Notes: generated by a model not told the origin, from the sequence alone. Shown: positions 32,303 to 41,995, counted from the stretch's first letter. The stretch is 47,337 nucleotides of DNA from Nocardia aobensis NBRC 100429 (GCF_000308375.1 NZ_BAFQ01000061.1:1-47337), one strand, 5' to 3'. Numbers and translations: made by a program.

Positions 32303-33694
32303 GTGGCACCCAAGTCGAAGATCGACACCGTCGCGAATCTCGCCAAGCGCCGGGGTTTGGTATACCCCAGCGGCGAGATCTACGGAGGGACCCGGTCGGC
32401 GTGGGATTACGGTCCGCTGGGTGTGGAGCTCAAGGAGAACATCAAGAAGCAGTGGTGGCGGGCCATGGTCACCAGCCGCGACGATGTGGTCGGCCTGGAC
32501 TCCGCGATCATCCTGCCGCGGCCGGTGTGGGTGGCCTCGGGGCACGTCAGCGTCTTCAACGACCCGCTGGTCGAATGCCTGAACTGCCACAAGCGGCACC
32601 GGCAGGACCACCTGCAGGAGGCGTACGCCGAGAAGCACAAGATCGACGATCCGGACTCGGTGTCCATGGAGCTGATCGGCTGCCCGGACTGCGGCACCGT
32701 CGGTAAGTGGACCGAACCGCGCGACTTCAACATGATGCTCAAGACCTACCTCGGGCCGATCGAGTCCGAGGAGGGCCTGCACTATCTGCGTCCGGAGACC
32801 GCGCAGGGCATCTTCGTGAACTTCGCGAACGTGATGACCACCGCGCGCAAGAAGCCGCCGTTCGGTATCGCGCAGATCGGCAAGAGCTTCCGCAACGAGA
32901 TCACCCCCGGTAACTTCATCTTCCGCACCCGCGAATTCGAGCAGATGGAGATGGAATTCTTCGTCAAGCCGGGTGAGGACGAGCGGTGGCACCAGTACTG
33001 GATCGACACCCGTCTGGCCTGGTACACCGACCTCGGCATCGACCCGGAGAATCTGCGGCTCTACGAGCACCCGAAGGAGAAGCTCTCGCACTATTCGACC
33101 CGCACGGTCGATATCGAGTACCGCTTCCACTTCCAGGGCAGCGAATGGGGTGAGCTCGAGGGTGTCGCCAACCGCACCGACTTCGACCTGTCGACCCACT
33201 CCAAGCATTCCGGCACCGATCTGAGCTTCTTCGACCAGAACACCAACGAGCGCTACACGCCGTACGTGATCGAACCCGCGGCCGGCCTGACCCGCTCGCT
33301 GATGGCCTTCCTGATCGACGCCTACACCGAGGACGAGGCGCCCAACGCCAAGGGCGTCATGGAGAAGCGGACCGTACTGCGCCTGGATCGCCGCCTCGCG
33401 CCGGTGAAGGCCGCCGTACTTCCGTTGTCGCGCAACGCCGATCTGTCGCCGAAGGCGAAAGACCTTGCCGCGCAACTGCGTAGGAACTGGAACGTCGACT
33501 TCGACGACGCCGGCGCGATCGGCCGCCGCTACCGCCGCCAGGACGAGATCGGCACCCCGTTCTGCATCACCGTCGACTTCGACACCCTCGAGGACCAGGC
33601 CGTCACCGTGCGCGAGCGGGACTCGATGGCGCAGGACCGGATCGCGCTCGACCAGGTGGAGGGCTACCTGGCGCAGCGCCTGCTGGGCGCCTGA
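32303..33694 (+). CDS. glyS: Glycyl-tRNA synthetase (alpha2 type)
   Basis: 463 aa, GTG start. Class II synthetase of the single-chain homodimer type: [19 protein letters not shown] near the start, motif 2 [30 protein letters not shown], and motif 3 [16 protein letters not shown], then an anticodon-binding domain. A zinc-ribbon-like pair (CLNC ... CPDC) lies near residues 93-133. It charges tRNA-Gly. It is divergent from smtB-zur, as in M. tuberculosis. Confidence 0.97.
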   Translation: MAPKSKIDTVANLAKRRGLVYPSGEIYGGTRSAWDYGPLGVELKENIKKQWWRAMVTSRDDVVGLDSAIILPRPVWVASGHVSVFNDPLVECLNCHKRHRQDHLQEAYAEKHKIDDPDSVSMELIGCPDCGTVGKWTEPRDFNMMLKTYLGPIESEEGLHYLRPETAQGIFVNFANVMTTARKKPPFGIAQIGKSFRNEITPGNFIFRTREFEQMEMEFFVKPGEDERWHQYWIDTRLAWYTDLGIDPENLRLYEHPKEKLSHYSTRTVDIEYRFHFQGSEWGELEGVANRTDFDLSTHSKHSGTDLSFFDQNTNERYTPYVIEPAAGLTRSLMAFLIDAYTEDEAPNAKGVMEKRTVLRLDRRLAPVKAAVLPLSRNADLSPKAKDLAAQLRRNWNVDFDDAGAIGRRYRRQDEIGTPFCITVDFDTLEDQAVTVRERDSMAQDRIALDQVEGYLAQRLLGA

Positions 33695-33902
33695 GTTCAC
33701 CGCGGCGCGGACGGGCATACCGCATTCGTATTCGGACATAACCGAAGACCCGGGCGTTATCGGGGCGAATCGCGCGCCGAAGTGGGATCGGCGGAAATAT
33801 CGCCGTCGTCCGGGTCGTTCCGAGCACTGAGCAGTCCGAGATCCCGCGCGCCCCCGGGGCGCTGCCGGGCCCGGCCCACAGGTGCGACGAAAGGTCCTGA
33901 TC

Positions 33903-34823
33903 ATGGCGCAGGCGGTCAAGTTCGATCGTTACGGCGATATCGATGTGCTCGAGGTTCGCGAGATACCGGATCCGCAGCCCGGGCCCGGACAGGTCGCGGT
34001 CGAGGTGGTGGCCGCGGGGATCAACCCGGGTGAGGCCAAGATCCGCAACGGCTCGCTGCACGAGCGCTGGCCCGCCACCTTCCCCGAGGGCGAGGGCACC
34101 GATTTCGCCGGGCGCATCGTCGCCCTGGGCGAGGGGGTGAGCGGGATCGCCGTCGGCGACGAGGTGCTCGGATTCAGCGACAAGCGCTCCAGCCACGCCA
34201 CCCGGGTGGTGGTGCCGGCCCAGCAGGTCACCCCGAAGCCGGTGGGTCTGTCCTGGGAGGTCGCCGGATCGCTGTACGTCGCGGGCACCACCGCCTTCGC
34301 CGCCGTGCGCGCGGTGAGCCCGGAGGCCGGTGACACCATCGCGGTGTCCGGCGCCGCCGGTGGAGTGGGATCCATTGTGGTGCAACTGCTTCGGGCCCGT
34401 GAGGTGACGGTGATCGGCATCGCGGGCCCGGACAACCAGGACTATCTGCGCGAGCTGGGGGCGGTCGCGGTGGAGTACGGTGACGGTCTCGCCGAGCGCC
34501 TCCGGGAGGCGGCGCCCGCCGGTATCGATGCGTTCATCGATACGCACGGCAACGGCTACGTCGAACTCGCCCTCGATCTCGGCGTGAAGCCCGAACGCAT
34601 CGATACGATCATCGATTTCGCCGCGGTGGAGAAATACGGCGTCAAGGCGGAGGGCAATGCGGCCGCCGACACCATCGACGTGCTCGCCCAGCTGGCCGAA
34701 CTGGCCGCCGCGGGGGCCGTCCGGATTCCGATCGCCGCCACATATCCGCTCGCCGAGGTGCGCGCGGCGTTCACCGAACTCGAGCGCGGCCACACCCGGG
34801 GCAAGATCGTCCTGCTGCCATGA
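33903..34823 (+). CDS. NADPH:quinone oxidoreductase-like MDR enzyme
   Basis: 306 aa. GroES-like part (KFDRYGDIDVLEVREIP, AAGINPGEAKIRNG, EGTDFAGRI) and Rossmann domain with SGAAGGVGSIVVQL. Zinc ligands are absent, as in quinone reductases and related zinc-free MDR proteins. ATG 33903 is preceded by AAAGG; earlier in-frame codons lack support. The stop codon lies inside a perfect palindrome (34818-34835). The 208-nt gap before it holds TTCGG-acataa-CCGAA (33731-33746), a possible weak terminator of glyS. Confidence 0.88.
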   Translation: MAQAVKFDRYGDIDVLEVREIPDPQPGPGQVAVEVVAAGINPGEAKIRNGSLHERWPATFPEGEGTDFAGRIVALGEGVSGIAVGDEVLGFSDKRSSHATRVVVPAQQVTPKPVGLSWEVAGSLYVAGTTAFAAVRAVSPEAGDTIAVSGAAGGVGSIVVQLLRAREVTVIGIAGPDNQDYLRELGAVAVEYGDGLAERLREAAPAGIDAFIDTHGNGYVELALDLGVKPERIDTIIDFAAVEKYGVKAEGNAAADTIDVLAQLAELAAAGAVRIPIAATYPLAEVRAAFTELERGHTRGKIVLLP

Positions 34824-34835
34824 CATCTGTCATGG
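34818..34835. promoter_or_regulatory. Perfect 8-bp-arm palindrome upstream of the ABC/two-component genes
   Basis: CCATGACA-tc-TGTCATGG. A second, imperfect dyad GTCATG-n7-CGTGAC (34829-34847) overlaps it. The half-site ATGACATC recurs at 34892 and 34904, over the first codons of the ABC gene. Likely operator for the LuxR-type response regulator at 38062 or another local regulator. Confidence 0.5.
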
Positions 34836-34891
34836 CACAGTCGTGACGCTCGGGCCAGGTACGACGCCCGGCTCCACGCGACAGTGGAACC

Positions 34892-35827
34892 ATGACATCA
34901 GCAATGACATCCGGTTCGGCGGAACGGGTCGCCGCCGCACCGGTGATCGAGCTTCGCGGACTGACCAAAACCTTCCGCAGCTCCGCCGGGCCCGTCCGCG
35001 CGGTCGACGGACTCGATCTGACCGTCACCGCGGGTGAGGTGGTCGCCTTCCTGGGACCCAACGGTGCCGGGAAGTCCACCAGTATCGACATGATGCTCGG
35101 CCTGCTGCGCCCCGACGCCGGCACCGCCCGAATTCTGGGCGGAACACCGGCGGAAGCGGTTGCGGCGGGCCGAGTTTCGGCGGTTCTGCAATCGGGCGGC
35201 CTGCTTCCGGATCTCACCGTCGGCGAAACGGTGCGGGTCGTCGCGTCCCTGCATCGTCATCCGCGCCCCGCCCGGGAGGTGCTCGTCCGCGCCGGAATCG
35301 ACGGCATCGCCGACCGCATGGTGGGTAAATGCTCCGGTGGTCAGCAGCAGCGCCTGCGCTTCGCTCTCGCGCTGCTGCCCGATCCGGACCTGTTGATCCT
35401 CGACGAGCCGACCACCGGCATGGATGTGGAGGGACGCCGCGATTTCTGGAACGCCATCCGCGCCGACGCCGGTCTCGGACGCACCGTCGTCTTCGCCACC
35501 CACTATCTCGACGAGGCCGACGCCTACGCCGACCGCATCGTGCTGGTGCGGGGCGGGCGGGTCGTGGCCGACGGCAGTGCCGCGTCGGTGAAGAATCTGG
35601 CCTCCGGCCGCACGGTCTCGGCGACGCTGCCCGATGCCGACCCGGCGAGCCTGCTCGCCCTCGCCGGCGTGGACCGGGTCGAGCAGCGCGGTGATCGAGT
35701 GCTGGTGCACGGCAACGACTCCGACGCGGTCGCCCGCTATCTGCTGACCCGGACACCGGCCGTCGACATCGAAATCACCGGCCGCAATCTCGAAGACGCC
35801 TTCCTCGCACTGACCGGAGACAACTGA
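34892..35827 (+). CDS. ABC transporter ATP-binding protein (drug-exporter type)
   Basis: 311 aa. Walker A GPNGAGKS (55-62), signature CSGGQQQRLRFAL, Walker B LLILDEP, and H-loop VVFATHYLDEADAYADR; a C-terminal DrrA-like regulatory part follows. It energises the ABC-2 permease that starts 2 nt after its stop. ATG 34892 has a GACAAT-like GACAGT 6 nt upstream, so it may be leaderless; ATG 34904 is an alternative. Linked to a histidine kinase and response regulator, an arrangement typical of envelope-stress or antibiotic export modules. Confidence 0.93.
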   Translation: MTSAMTSGSAERVAAAPVIELRGLTKTFRSSAGPVRAVDGLDLTVTAGEVVAFLGPNGAGKSTSIDMMLGLLRPDAGTARILGGTPAEAVAAGRVSAVLQSGGLLPDLTVGETVRVVASLHRHPRPAREVLVRAGIDGIADRMVGKCSGGQQQRLRFALALLPDPDLLILDEPTTGMDVEGRRDFWNAIRADAGLGRTVVFATHYLDEADAYADRIVLVRGGRVVADGSAASVKNLASGRTVSATLPDADPASLLALAGVDRVEQRGDRVLVHGNDSDAVARYLLTRTPAVDIEITGRNLEDAFLALTGDN

Positions 35828-35828
35828 G

Positions 35829-36605
35829 ATGACCACATCGACCGTGCCCCGCGCCATCCGTCCGAGCGCCGGCGGATTCAGCTGGGGATTCCTGCTGCTC
35901 GAATTGCGCCGCATGCTGCGCAACCGGCGCACCGTCATCTTCGCGCTGGTGATGCCCGTGGTGTTCTTCGTGATCTTCGGCGCCCAGAACTCCTACCGCA
36001 ACGAGACCTACGGCTCGGCGAATGTCACCGCCTACGTGATGGTGTCGATGGCCGTCTACGGGGCGATGCTGGCCACCACCAGCGGCGGCGCCATGGTGGC
36101 GGTGGAACGCGCCGCCGGTTGGGTGCGTCAGTTGCGTCTCACGCCGCTGAGCCCGGCCGCCTACGTCGCCACCAAAGTGGCCGGCGCGATGGTGCTCGGA
36201 TTGTGTTCGGTCGTCGTCGTTTTCGTCGCCGGCGCGGTGACCGGCGCGCATCTGACCACCGGCGCGTGGGTGGGCTGCTTCCTGATCGCGTGGCTGACCT
36301 CCGTGGTCTTCGCGGCATTCGGACTGTTCATGGGATATGTGCTGCCCTCGGAGAACGTGATGCAGATCCTCGGCCCGGTGCTGGCACTGCTGTCGTTCGC
36401 CGGTGGATTGTTCATGCCGCTGCACGGCTGGTTCGAAACGGTGTCGAAGCTCTTCCCGACCAACGGCGTCGCGACGCTGGCCCGGTTGCCGCTCGGCGAC
36501 ACCACTGCCGGTTCCGCCGCACTGGCGGTGCTGAACATCGTGGTCTGGGCCTCGGTATTCGCCCTCGGAGCCGCGGTTCTGTTCCGGCGTGATACCGCTC
36601 GCTGA
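35829..36605 (+). CDS. ABC-2 type permease
   Basis: 258 aa with about six membrane segments (for example TVIFALVMPVVFFVIFGAQ, VLGLCSVVVVFVAGAVTG, FLIAWLTSVVFAAFGLFMG). The block MVAVERAAGWVRQLRLTPLSPAAYVATKV is the usual ABC-2 coupling region. It forms an exporter with the ATPase upstream. Substrate unknown. Confidence 0.92.
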   Translation: MTTSTVPRAIRPSAGGFSWGFLLLELRRMLRNRRTVIFALVMPVVFFVIFGAQNSYRNETYGSANVTAYVMVSMAVYGAMLATTSGGAMVAVERAAGWVRQLRLTPLSPAAYVATKVAGAMVLGLCSVVVVFVAGAVTGAHLTTGAWVGCFLIAWLTSVVFAAFGLFMGYVLPSENVMQILGPVLALLSFAGGLFMPLHGWFETVSKLFPTNGVATLARLPLGDTTAGSAALAVLNIVVWASVFALGAAVLFRRDTAR

Positions 36606-36693
36606 CCGACGCGCCGCACCGTCCGCCCCGGTGGACGGTGCGGTAGCGTCGAAATCCGGCGGCGCCGGCCGAGGCGGGAGACGGAGGGTGACG

Positions 36694-37887
36694 ATGCGGG
36701 TACCTCCGGTCGATCGGCCGATTTCGGGAGCGCTGGACCGGATCGCCCGCAGAATGGATCACGAACCCGCCCCGCAGACCGCCATCCAGCATCGACGCCT
36801 GCTCTTCGGCGCGGTGCTGGCATTGGTCTGGTTGCTGTATCTGATCGCGCCGATCGTCTCGCAATGGCAGGACGGGCATCGCGGGCGGGCCGTCGCGGCG
36901 GCCTTCTGCCTCGCGGTCTTCTGGGTGCTGACGGCCTCGTGCTTCGGTCCCTTCCGGCAACCTGACTGGGAGGAGAAACACGCGCACGCTGGGCTGCCGG
37001 TCTCCTACGAATGGCCGCGATGGCTGGTGGTGGGCGGGCTGGCGGCCCTCGCCGCGAGTTTGACGGTGCTGCTGGGCGTCACCGGTCTGGGCACCGCCAT
37101 CTACGTCGCGGCCGGCGCCGTATTCGTCCTGCCCCCGGCCAAATCCGGTGCGGTGGTGGCCGGGACAGCCGCGCTGTTGATCGGCCTGTCGCTGCATTAC
37201 GGCAGTGCCCCGTTGTATTTCGCGTTCATTCCGGTGGTGATGTGGACCGGCCGCGAAGTCGGCCGGCGGCGCGGACAGCTGCGGGAACTCACTCGCCGCC
37301 AGCAGGGCGAGCTGGCGATCGTGGAGGAACGCAACCGGGTGGCGCGCGACGTGCACGACATCCTGGGGCACTCGCTGACCGTCATCACCGTCAAAACCGA
37401 ACTGGCGCAACGGCTGCTCGACACCGATCCCACCCGCGCCCGGCAGGAGCTGGCCGATGTGGAGCGCCTGGCCCGCGAGGCGCTGGCGGGGGTGCGCGAT
37501 ACCGTCGGCGGCCTGCGCGAGGTGTCGCTCTCGACCGAGCTCGTCAACGCCCGGACCGCCCTGCGCGCCGCCGGTATCGAGGCGGCGCTCCCGGATCCCG
37601 CCGAGCTCCCCGCGCGCCATGCGGTGATCTTCGGATGGGTCCTGCGCGAGGCGGTGACGAATGTGGTGCGCCACAGCGGCGCCGGCCACTGCCGGGTGTG
37701 GGTGAGCGAGTCGCGGATCGAGGTGAGCGATGACGGAAAAGGGCTGTCCGGCAGTACCTTCGGTTCCGGTCTGACCGGTTTGCGCGACCGGGTGCGCGCC
37801 GGGGGCGGCAACCTGACGGTCGAGACACCGTCCGGCGGGGGAACGCTGATCGCCGCGGAGTTCCCGACGGCCGACAGGCGGAGTTGA
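36694..37887 (+). CDS. Sensor histidine kinase (NarL/DesK type)
   Basis: 397 aa. Five to six hydrophobic segments in residues 37-185, with no large extracellular domain, so it is an intramembrane-sensing kinase. HisKA_3 with ERNRVARDVHDILGHSLTVI (phospho-acceptor His221), then HATPase with EAVTNVVRHSGA and GTG-type loops GSGLTGLRDRV. ATG 36694 has GGAGG about 6 nt upstream; GTG 36688 is the alternative. It probably senses the drug or membrane state handled by the ABC exporter before it. Confidence 0.9.
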   Translation: MRVPPVDRPISGALDRIARRMDHEPAPQTAIQHRRLLFGAVLALVWLLYLIAPIVSQWQDGHRGRAVAAAFCLAVFWVLTASCFGPFRQPDWEEKHAHAGLPVSYEWPRWLVVGGLAALAASLTVLLGVTGLGTAIYVAAGAVFVLPPAKSGAVVAGTAALLIGLSLHYGSAPLYFAFIPVVMWTGREVGRRRGQLRELTRRQQGELAIVEERNRVARDVHDILGHSLTVITVKTELAQRLLDTDPTRARQELADVERLAREALAGVRDTVGGLREVSLSTELVNARTALRAAGIEAALPDPAELPARHAVIFGWVLREAVTNVVRHSGAGHCRVWVSESRIEVSDDGKGLSGSTFGSGLTGLRDRVRAGGGNLTVETPSGGGTLIAAEFPTADRRS

Positions 37888-38061
37888 GCAGGGCGAGGGG
37901 ATTCGGCAACTCGGACCGGCGAAGGTCACGCGGATGTGCACCCGGGCGGGCGGACGAAGATGCCTTCGCCGGTCGGGCGGCGGATACCCCACCGGCCGCA
38001 TTAGGGTCGCAGCTGTGCGTGTGATGATGTCGATCGGTGAACCGCGACGGGGGCGACGCCG

Positions 38062-38667
38062 GTGATCCGGTTGTTGCTCGCCGACGATCAGGCGCTGGTG
38101 CGGGGCGCGCTGGCGGCGCTGCTCGGGCTGGAGGCGGACCTCGAGGTGGTGGCCGAGGTGGGCCGGGGCGACGAGGTTCTGGACGCCGTGCGGCGCACCA
38201 CGCCGGATGTGGTGCTGCTCGATGTGGAAATGCCCGGAATGGACGGAATTTCGGTGGCGGCGCAGCTGCACGCCGAATTCCCGCGTATCCGAATTCTGAT
38301 GGTGACCACATTCGGCCGCCCCGGCTACCTGCGTCGCGCCATCGACGCCGGAGCCGGCGGATTCGTCGTGAAGGACACGCCCGCACGGGAATTGGCGGAT
38401 GCGGTGCGGCGCGTGCACATGGGCCTGCGAGTGGTGGATCCGGCACTGGCCACCGAAACCCTCACCGCCGGAACCTCTCCGCTCACCGCACGCGAGCGCG
38501 AGGTGCTCGCCGCGGCGGCGGACGGGTCGACGGCGGGGGTCATCGCGAAGCGGCTGCATCTGTCCGAGGGAACCGTCCGCAACCATCTCTCGGCAGCGAT
38601 CGGCAAGACCGGCACCCGCACTCGTGCCGAGGCCGTCCGCGCGGCCGAACGTCTCGGCTGGTTGTGA
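38062..38667 (+). CDS. LuxR/NarL-family response regulator
   Basis: 201 aa, GTG start. Receiver domain with Asp8/Asp9 and phospho-acceptor Asp54 (LLDVEMPGMDG), then a LuxR HTH (LTAREREVLAAAADGSTAGVIAKRLHLSEGTVRNHLSAAIGK, shown here only as pattern). The partner kinase ends 174 nt upstream, an unusually wide gap for such a pair; TAGGGT at about 38004 could be an internal promoter. It probably controls the ABC operon. Confidence 0.92.
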   Translation: MIRLLLADDQALVRGALAALLGLEADLEVVAEVGRGDEVLDAVRRTTPDVVLLDVEMPGMDGISVAAQLHAEFPRIRILMVTTFGRPGYLRRAIDAGAGGFVVKDTPARELADAVRRVHMGLRVVDPALATETLTAGTSPLTAREREVLAAAADGSTAGVIAKRLHLSEGTVRNHLSAAIGKTGTRTRAEAVRAAERLGWL

Positions 38668-38689
38668 GCGGCCCCCGCCGCGGCGGGCG

Positions 38690-38695
38690 TAGATT
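38690..38695 (+). promoter_or_regulatory. -10 TAGATT for a leaderless VOC gene
   Basis: TAGATT lies 7 nt before the GTG at 38703. Confidence 0.45.
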
Positions 38696-38702
38696 CGCCG
38701 AT

Positions 38703-39161
38703 GTGCATCTGACGCAGATCCGCCTGATCGTGTCCGAATTCGACCGCTGCGTGGCGTTCTATCGCGACGTTCTCGGACTGACACCGCAAACCGACGACCC
38801 GCGCCCGCCCTACGCGGCGTTCAAACCGGCGCTGGGCAGCACGCTCGCGCTGCACGAGCGCGCGAATCTCGCGGCGGCGCTGGGGGATACCTTGCGGTCC
38901 GGGGTCGGCTCGCGCTCGTCGTCGGGTGACGACGTGGCGCCGGTCCCGCCCGCCGACGCGGCGATGGTGTCGTTGCGGGTCGACGACCTGGACGACTATC
39001 TCGCCGCGATCACCGCCCGCGGCGCCGAAATCTCGGGCGAGCCCGTCGCATACGACGGACGCGTGCGCTGCGCCTATCTGCGCGACCCCGAGGGCAACCT
39101 GATCGAACTGCAGCAGTGGCTCGCGACGCGCACCGGCGAGGCCGTGCCACCGGCGCGGTGA
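38703..39161 (+). CDS. VOC-family protein
   Basis: 152 aa from GTG 38703 (VHLTQIRLIVSEFDRCVAFYRDVLGL). The second half has VSLRVDDLDDYLAAITARGAEI and AYLRDPEGNLIELQQW, the standard glyoxalase/dioxygenase-like ending. A Ser/Gly-rich loop (residues about 62-80) is inserted between the two. The start was chosen by the -10-like TAGATT and the homology start; the frame is open far upstream but antisense-like there. Substrate unknown. Confidence 0.85.
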   Translation: MHLTQIRLIVSEFDRCVAFYRDVLGLTPQTDDPRPPYAAFKPALGSTLALHERANLAAALGDTLRSGVGSRSSSGDDVAPVPPADAAMVSLRVDDLDDYLAAITARGAEISGEPVAYDGRVRCAYLRDPEGNLIELQQWLATRTGEAVPPAR

Positions 39162-39171
39162 GACGAGCAGA

Positions 39172-41169
39172 TCAGAATCGCCCGCCGCGGCTGATCCGGC
39201 GGGAACTGTCGGAGCCGCCGAAAGAGGCCGGACCCCACCCGGATCCGCCCATCGAACGGCCGCGATAGCCACTCCCCGCGCCGCGCAGCAGGCTGTCGAT
39301 CAGAATGCCGCCCAGTACCGCACCGGCCTGGGACGTACCGGAAGCCGGGCGATGGGTCTGCCACTCCCGCACATCGGCCTCGGCGGCGTGCAGTGCGCGG
39401 GTGGCCAGATCGGCGGCCTGTTGCGCACTGCTCAGCGCCGCCTGCGGGTCGGTGGCCGAAAGCTCCTGCGCCCGATCGAGATTGCGCTGCGCTTCGGCCA
39501 GGCGAGTACGAGGCGCGGCGTCGATACCGCCGCGGCGGGTGTCGATGAAATCGGCGGCCGCGCGGACCTGGCTCTGCGCGGCGATCACGGCCTGATCCAG
39601 GCGGCGCCGCAGCTGCTCGGCGGCGAGTTTGCGCTCGCCGGCCGCGGCGACCGCGCGATCGAGTGCGGTATCGGCCGCGACCGCGCGGTGGAACGTGCCG
39701 AGCGGATCGCGGTCCCCGGTGGTCCGGGCCGCTTCCCATGCGGTGCGGGCGCCCGACATCGCCGCCGCCAGTTCCGGGCCGCCGTGTTCGGTCAGGCCCT
39801 GCGCGGTCTCGAGGTCGCGGCCCAGTTCGTCGATCGCCGCCGGCAGGCCGGCCCGCGCCTGGGTGATATCGGTTTCGGCGGTGTCCACGGCGTCGAGCAG
39901 GGTGCGGGCGGCGGTCACCGCGGCCTCCGCGCCGCGAATCGCCGCGACCACCCCGCCCTGACGACCGACCGGCTCGGCCGCGGCCCGGCGGCCCTGCTCG
40001 ATCGTGTTCTCGGCGAACCCGATTCGCTCCCGTGCCATCGCCACGTTGTCGCGCACCGGCGCGGTGACCGATTCCGGTTGTGCGGCCAGCAGCCGGCGCA
40101 GGGTCTCCTCCGAGCGCGGCAGCCGCACGGTGAGATCGACCACATCGCGGGTCAGCGTGTCCAGCCGTTGTGGCGCGTCGATCAGCAGATTGCGCATCGC
40201 GTCGAATTCGGCCACCTTGTCGTCGAGTTCGGCATCGGCCCGCCCGCAGGTGGCGATCAGCTCGACCAGCAGATCGCGGCGCTGATCAGGGGTTTCGGGG
40301 ATGTCGTCATCGAGCCGCTGGCGGATCGAAAAGGCATGTGCCATCGCCCGTTTCGCCGACTCGAGCGCGGCGGCGAACGGAGCGGTCGCGGTGGCGCCGA
40401 ATTCGTCGGTGGCCAGCCGCAGTTCCTCGGCACTGGCCCGGATCGCGTTGTCGGTGTCGACCAGCACCTGCGCCGAGCGGGACTCGAGCAGATCCGGGCG
40501 CAGCCGAGCCAGCGCGGCGGTGTCGGTCGGATCGACCGCGCGGGCGGCGTCGGTCTCGGCGCGGTCCCGGGCCCGCCGGCGCAACTGCGAATAACCCAGC
40601 ACCACACCGATCACGCCCAGCACGATCAGGGTGATCACGATCAGCGGCCAGATCCCGACACCACCGGAATCGCCCATGGCCGTGGACAATCCGTCCGCCG
40701 CGGCCACCGCCGCCTCGGCCCACTGACCGTTGTGCAGTCGCGGCTCGACCTGATCGGTGAGCAGCGAATTCAGTTCCGCGTCGCTCACCGAGGGCGGGAG
40801 CGCGCCGGTGAAGGAATAGGAGCGGTCGCTGGTCGCGATCGACAGCAGCACATCGCGGTCGCCGAATCCGGACGCGGTCGCGGTGCGCTGACCCCAGGTC
40901 TGCGGGTCCAGGCCGCCGAAATCGCGGACGTAGACCACCCACAGCCGCTCCCGATGAGCGGTGTAGAGCGCGTCCACCGAGGCGCGCACGGTGTCGCGCT
41001 GCGGACCGTCGAGAACCTGCGCGGAATCGGTGACGTATTCGTTGAGCCGCATCGGTTCGTCGGCGACGGCCGGGCCGCAGCAGCCGAGCACGAACCCGAA
41101 CACGATCGACAGCAGCAACGCGAGCAGCGTCGGCGGCTGTGATCGTCGAGGACGCGAGTGCGGCGGCAT
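39172..41169 (-). CDS. TPM-domain membrane protein with coiled-coil region
   Basis: 665 aa. A signal sequence (residues 10-30) ends AVADEP or in the Cys-Cys of VLGCCGP. The TPM domain (about 35-160: LNEYVTDSAQVLDG, RLWVVYVRDFGG, DVLLSIATSDRSYSF) should lie outside the membrane; one transmembrane helix follows (WPLIVITLIVLGVIGVVLGY, about 175-195), then a long Ala/Arg/Glu-rich helical region (200-590) and a Gly/Ser/Arg-rich tail. Same position as M. tuberculosis Rv2345. The function is unproved. Confidence 0.88.
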   Translation of the reverse strand: MPPHSRPRRSQPPTLLALLLSIVFGFVLGCCGPAVADEPMRLNEYVTDSAQVLDGPQRDTVRASVDALYTAHRERLWVVYVRDFGGLDPQTWGQRTATASGFGDRDVLLSIATSDRSYSFTGALPPSVSDAELNSLLTDQVEPRLHNGQWAEAAVAAADGLSTAMGDSGGVGIWPLIVITLIVLGVIGVVLGYSQLRRRARDRAETDAARAVDPTDTAALARLRPDLLESRSAQVLVDTDNAIRASAEELRLATDEFGATATAPFAAALESAKRAMAHAFSIRQRLDDDIPETPDQRRDLLVELIATCGRADAELDDKVAEFDAMRNLLIDAPQRLDTLTRDVVDLTVRLPRSEETLRRLLAAQPESVTAPVRDNVAMARERIGFAENTIEQGRRAAAEPVGRQGGVVAAIRGAEAAVTAARTLLDAVDTAETDITQARAGLPAAIDELGRDLETAQGLTEHGGPELAAAMSGARTAWEAARTTGDRDPLGTFHRAVAADTALDRAVAAAGERKLAAEQLRRRLDQAVIAAQSQVRAAADFIDTRRGGIDAAPRTRLAEAQRNLDRAQELSATDPQAALSSAQQAADLATRALHAAEADVREWQTHRPASGTSQAGAVLGGILIDSLLRGAGSGYRGRSMGGSGWGPASFGGSDSSRRISRGGRF

Positions 41170-41175
41170 AGCACG

Positions 41176-41181
41176 AATGTA
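41176..41181 (-). promoter_or_regulatory. -10 TACATT for leaderless TPM gene
   Basis: On the minus strand TACATT lies 6 nt before the ATG at 41169. Confidence 0.45.
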
Positions 41182-41233
41182 TCCGCCGACACGGCGCGAG
41201 GGGCGTTGATCCGGCCGACCCGTGTCGGAACCG

Positions 41234-41929
41234 ATGATTACGATCGGCAGGGTGATCACGCTGGATATCCCCTATACGGGCCACGTCGCGCCGGGCACGA
41301 ATCCGCAGCAGCGCGACGTGCCGGGCGCCCGGATCGTCAAGATGTCGGTCGGCGGTATGGACAACAACGTCTATCTGGTGCAGGACGCCGCCACCGGCGA
41401 CGCGGTGCTGATCGACGCCGCCAACGAATCCGAACGCATCCAGGCCCTGCTGGACCAGGAGGTGCCGGGGCGGCTGCGGCTGATCGTCACGACGCATCAG
41501 CATTTCGACCACTGGCAGGCCCTGAGCGCCGTGGTCGCCGACACCGGCGTACCGACCGCCGCGCACGCCCTGGACGCCGAACCGCTTCCGGTACGGCCGG
41601 ATCGGCTGCTCACCGACGGTGACACCGTCTCGATCGGCGACCTGCGGTTCGACGTCATCCACCTGCGCGGACATACCCCGGGATCCGTCGCGCTGGCGCT
41701 CACCGACGGTTCCGGCCGCACCCATCTGTTCACCGGCGACTGCCTGTTTCCGGGTGGTGTCGGCCGCACCACCTCCCCGGAGGATTTCGATTCCCTCTAC
41801 AGCGACGTCACCAGCAAGGTGTTCGACCGCTTCGGCGACGATACGGTCGTCTACCCGGGCCACGGCGACGACACCACCCTGGGTGCCGAGCGGCCGCAGC
41901 TCGAGCAGTGGCGGCAACGCGGTTGGTGA
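41234..41929 (+). CDS. MBL-fold metallo-hydrolase
   Basis: 231 aa. The zinc motif THQHFDHW (HxHxDH) is present, with GHTPGSVAL, FTGDCLFPGGVGR and YPGHGDD supplying the other ligands. The family includes glyoxalase II-like thioesterases and other hydrolases. Three starts are possible: GTG 41222, ATG 41234 and GTG 41252; the last has TACGAT 7 nt upstream and could be leaderless, so the true N-terminus is uncertain. Confidence 0.88.
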   Translation: MITIGRVITLDIPYTGHVAPGTNPQQRDVPGARIVKMSVGGMDNNVYLVQDAATGDAVLIDAANESERIQALLDQEVPGRLRLIVTTHQHFDHWQALSAVVADTGVPTAAHALDAEPLPVRPDRLLTDGDTVSIGDLRFDVIHLRGHTPGSVALALTDGSGRTHLFTGDCLFPGGVGRTTSPEDFDSLYSDVTSKVFDRFGDDTVVYPGHGDDTTLGAERPQLEQWRQRGW

Positions 41930-41995
41930 GCGGTTCCGGTGCCCTGCGACCGTGACGATCCGGCGCTCCGCAATCGTGGCGTGACCGAGCACTGG

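Noticed and set aside
38037..38702. Long frame running through the response regulator into the second VOC gene, which would make a longer VOC protein
   Set aside because: The upstream part is an Arg/Gly-rich out-of-frame shadow of the response regulator; homology starts at GTG 38703 with a -10 just before it.
39172..41169. Long plus-strand frame (39352-41142) opposite the TPM gene
   Set aside because: Gln/Arg/His/Gly-rich antisense shadow, common in high-GC DNA; the minus-strand frame has a signal peptide, a TPM domain and a membrane helix.
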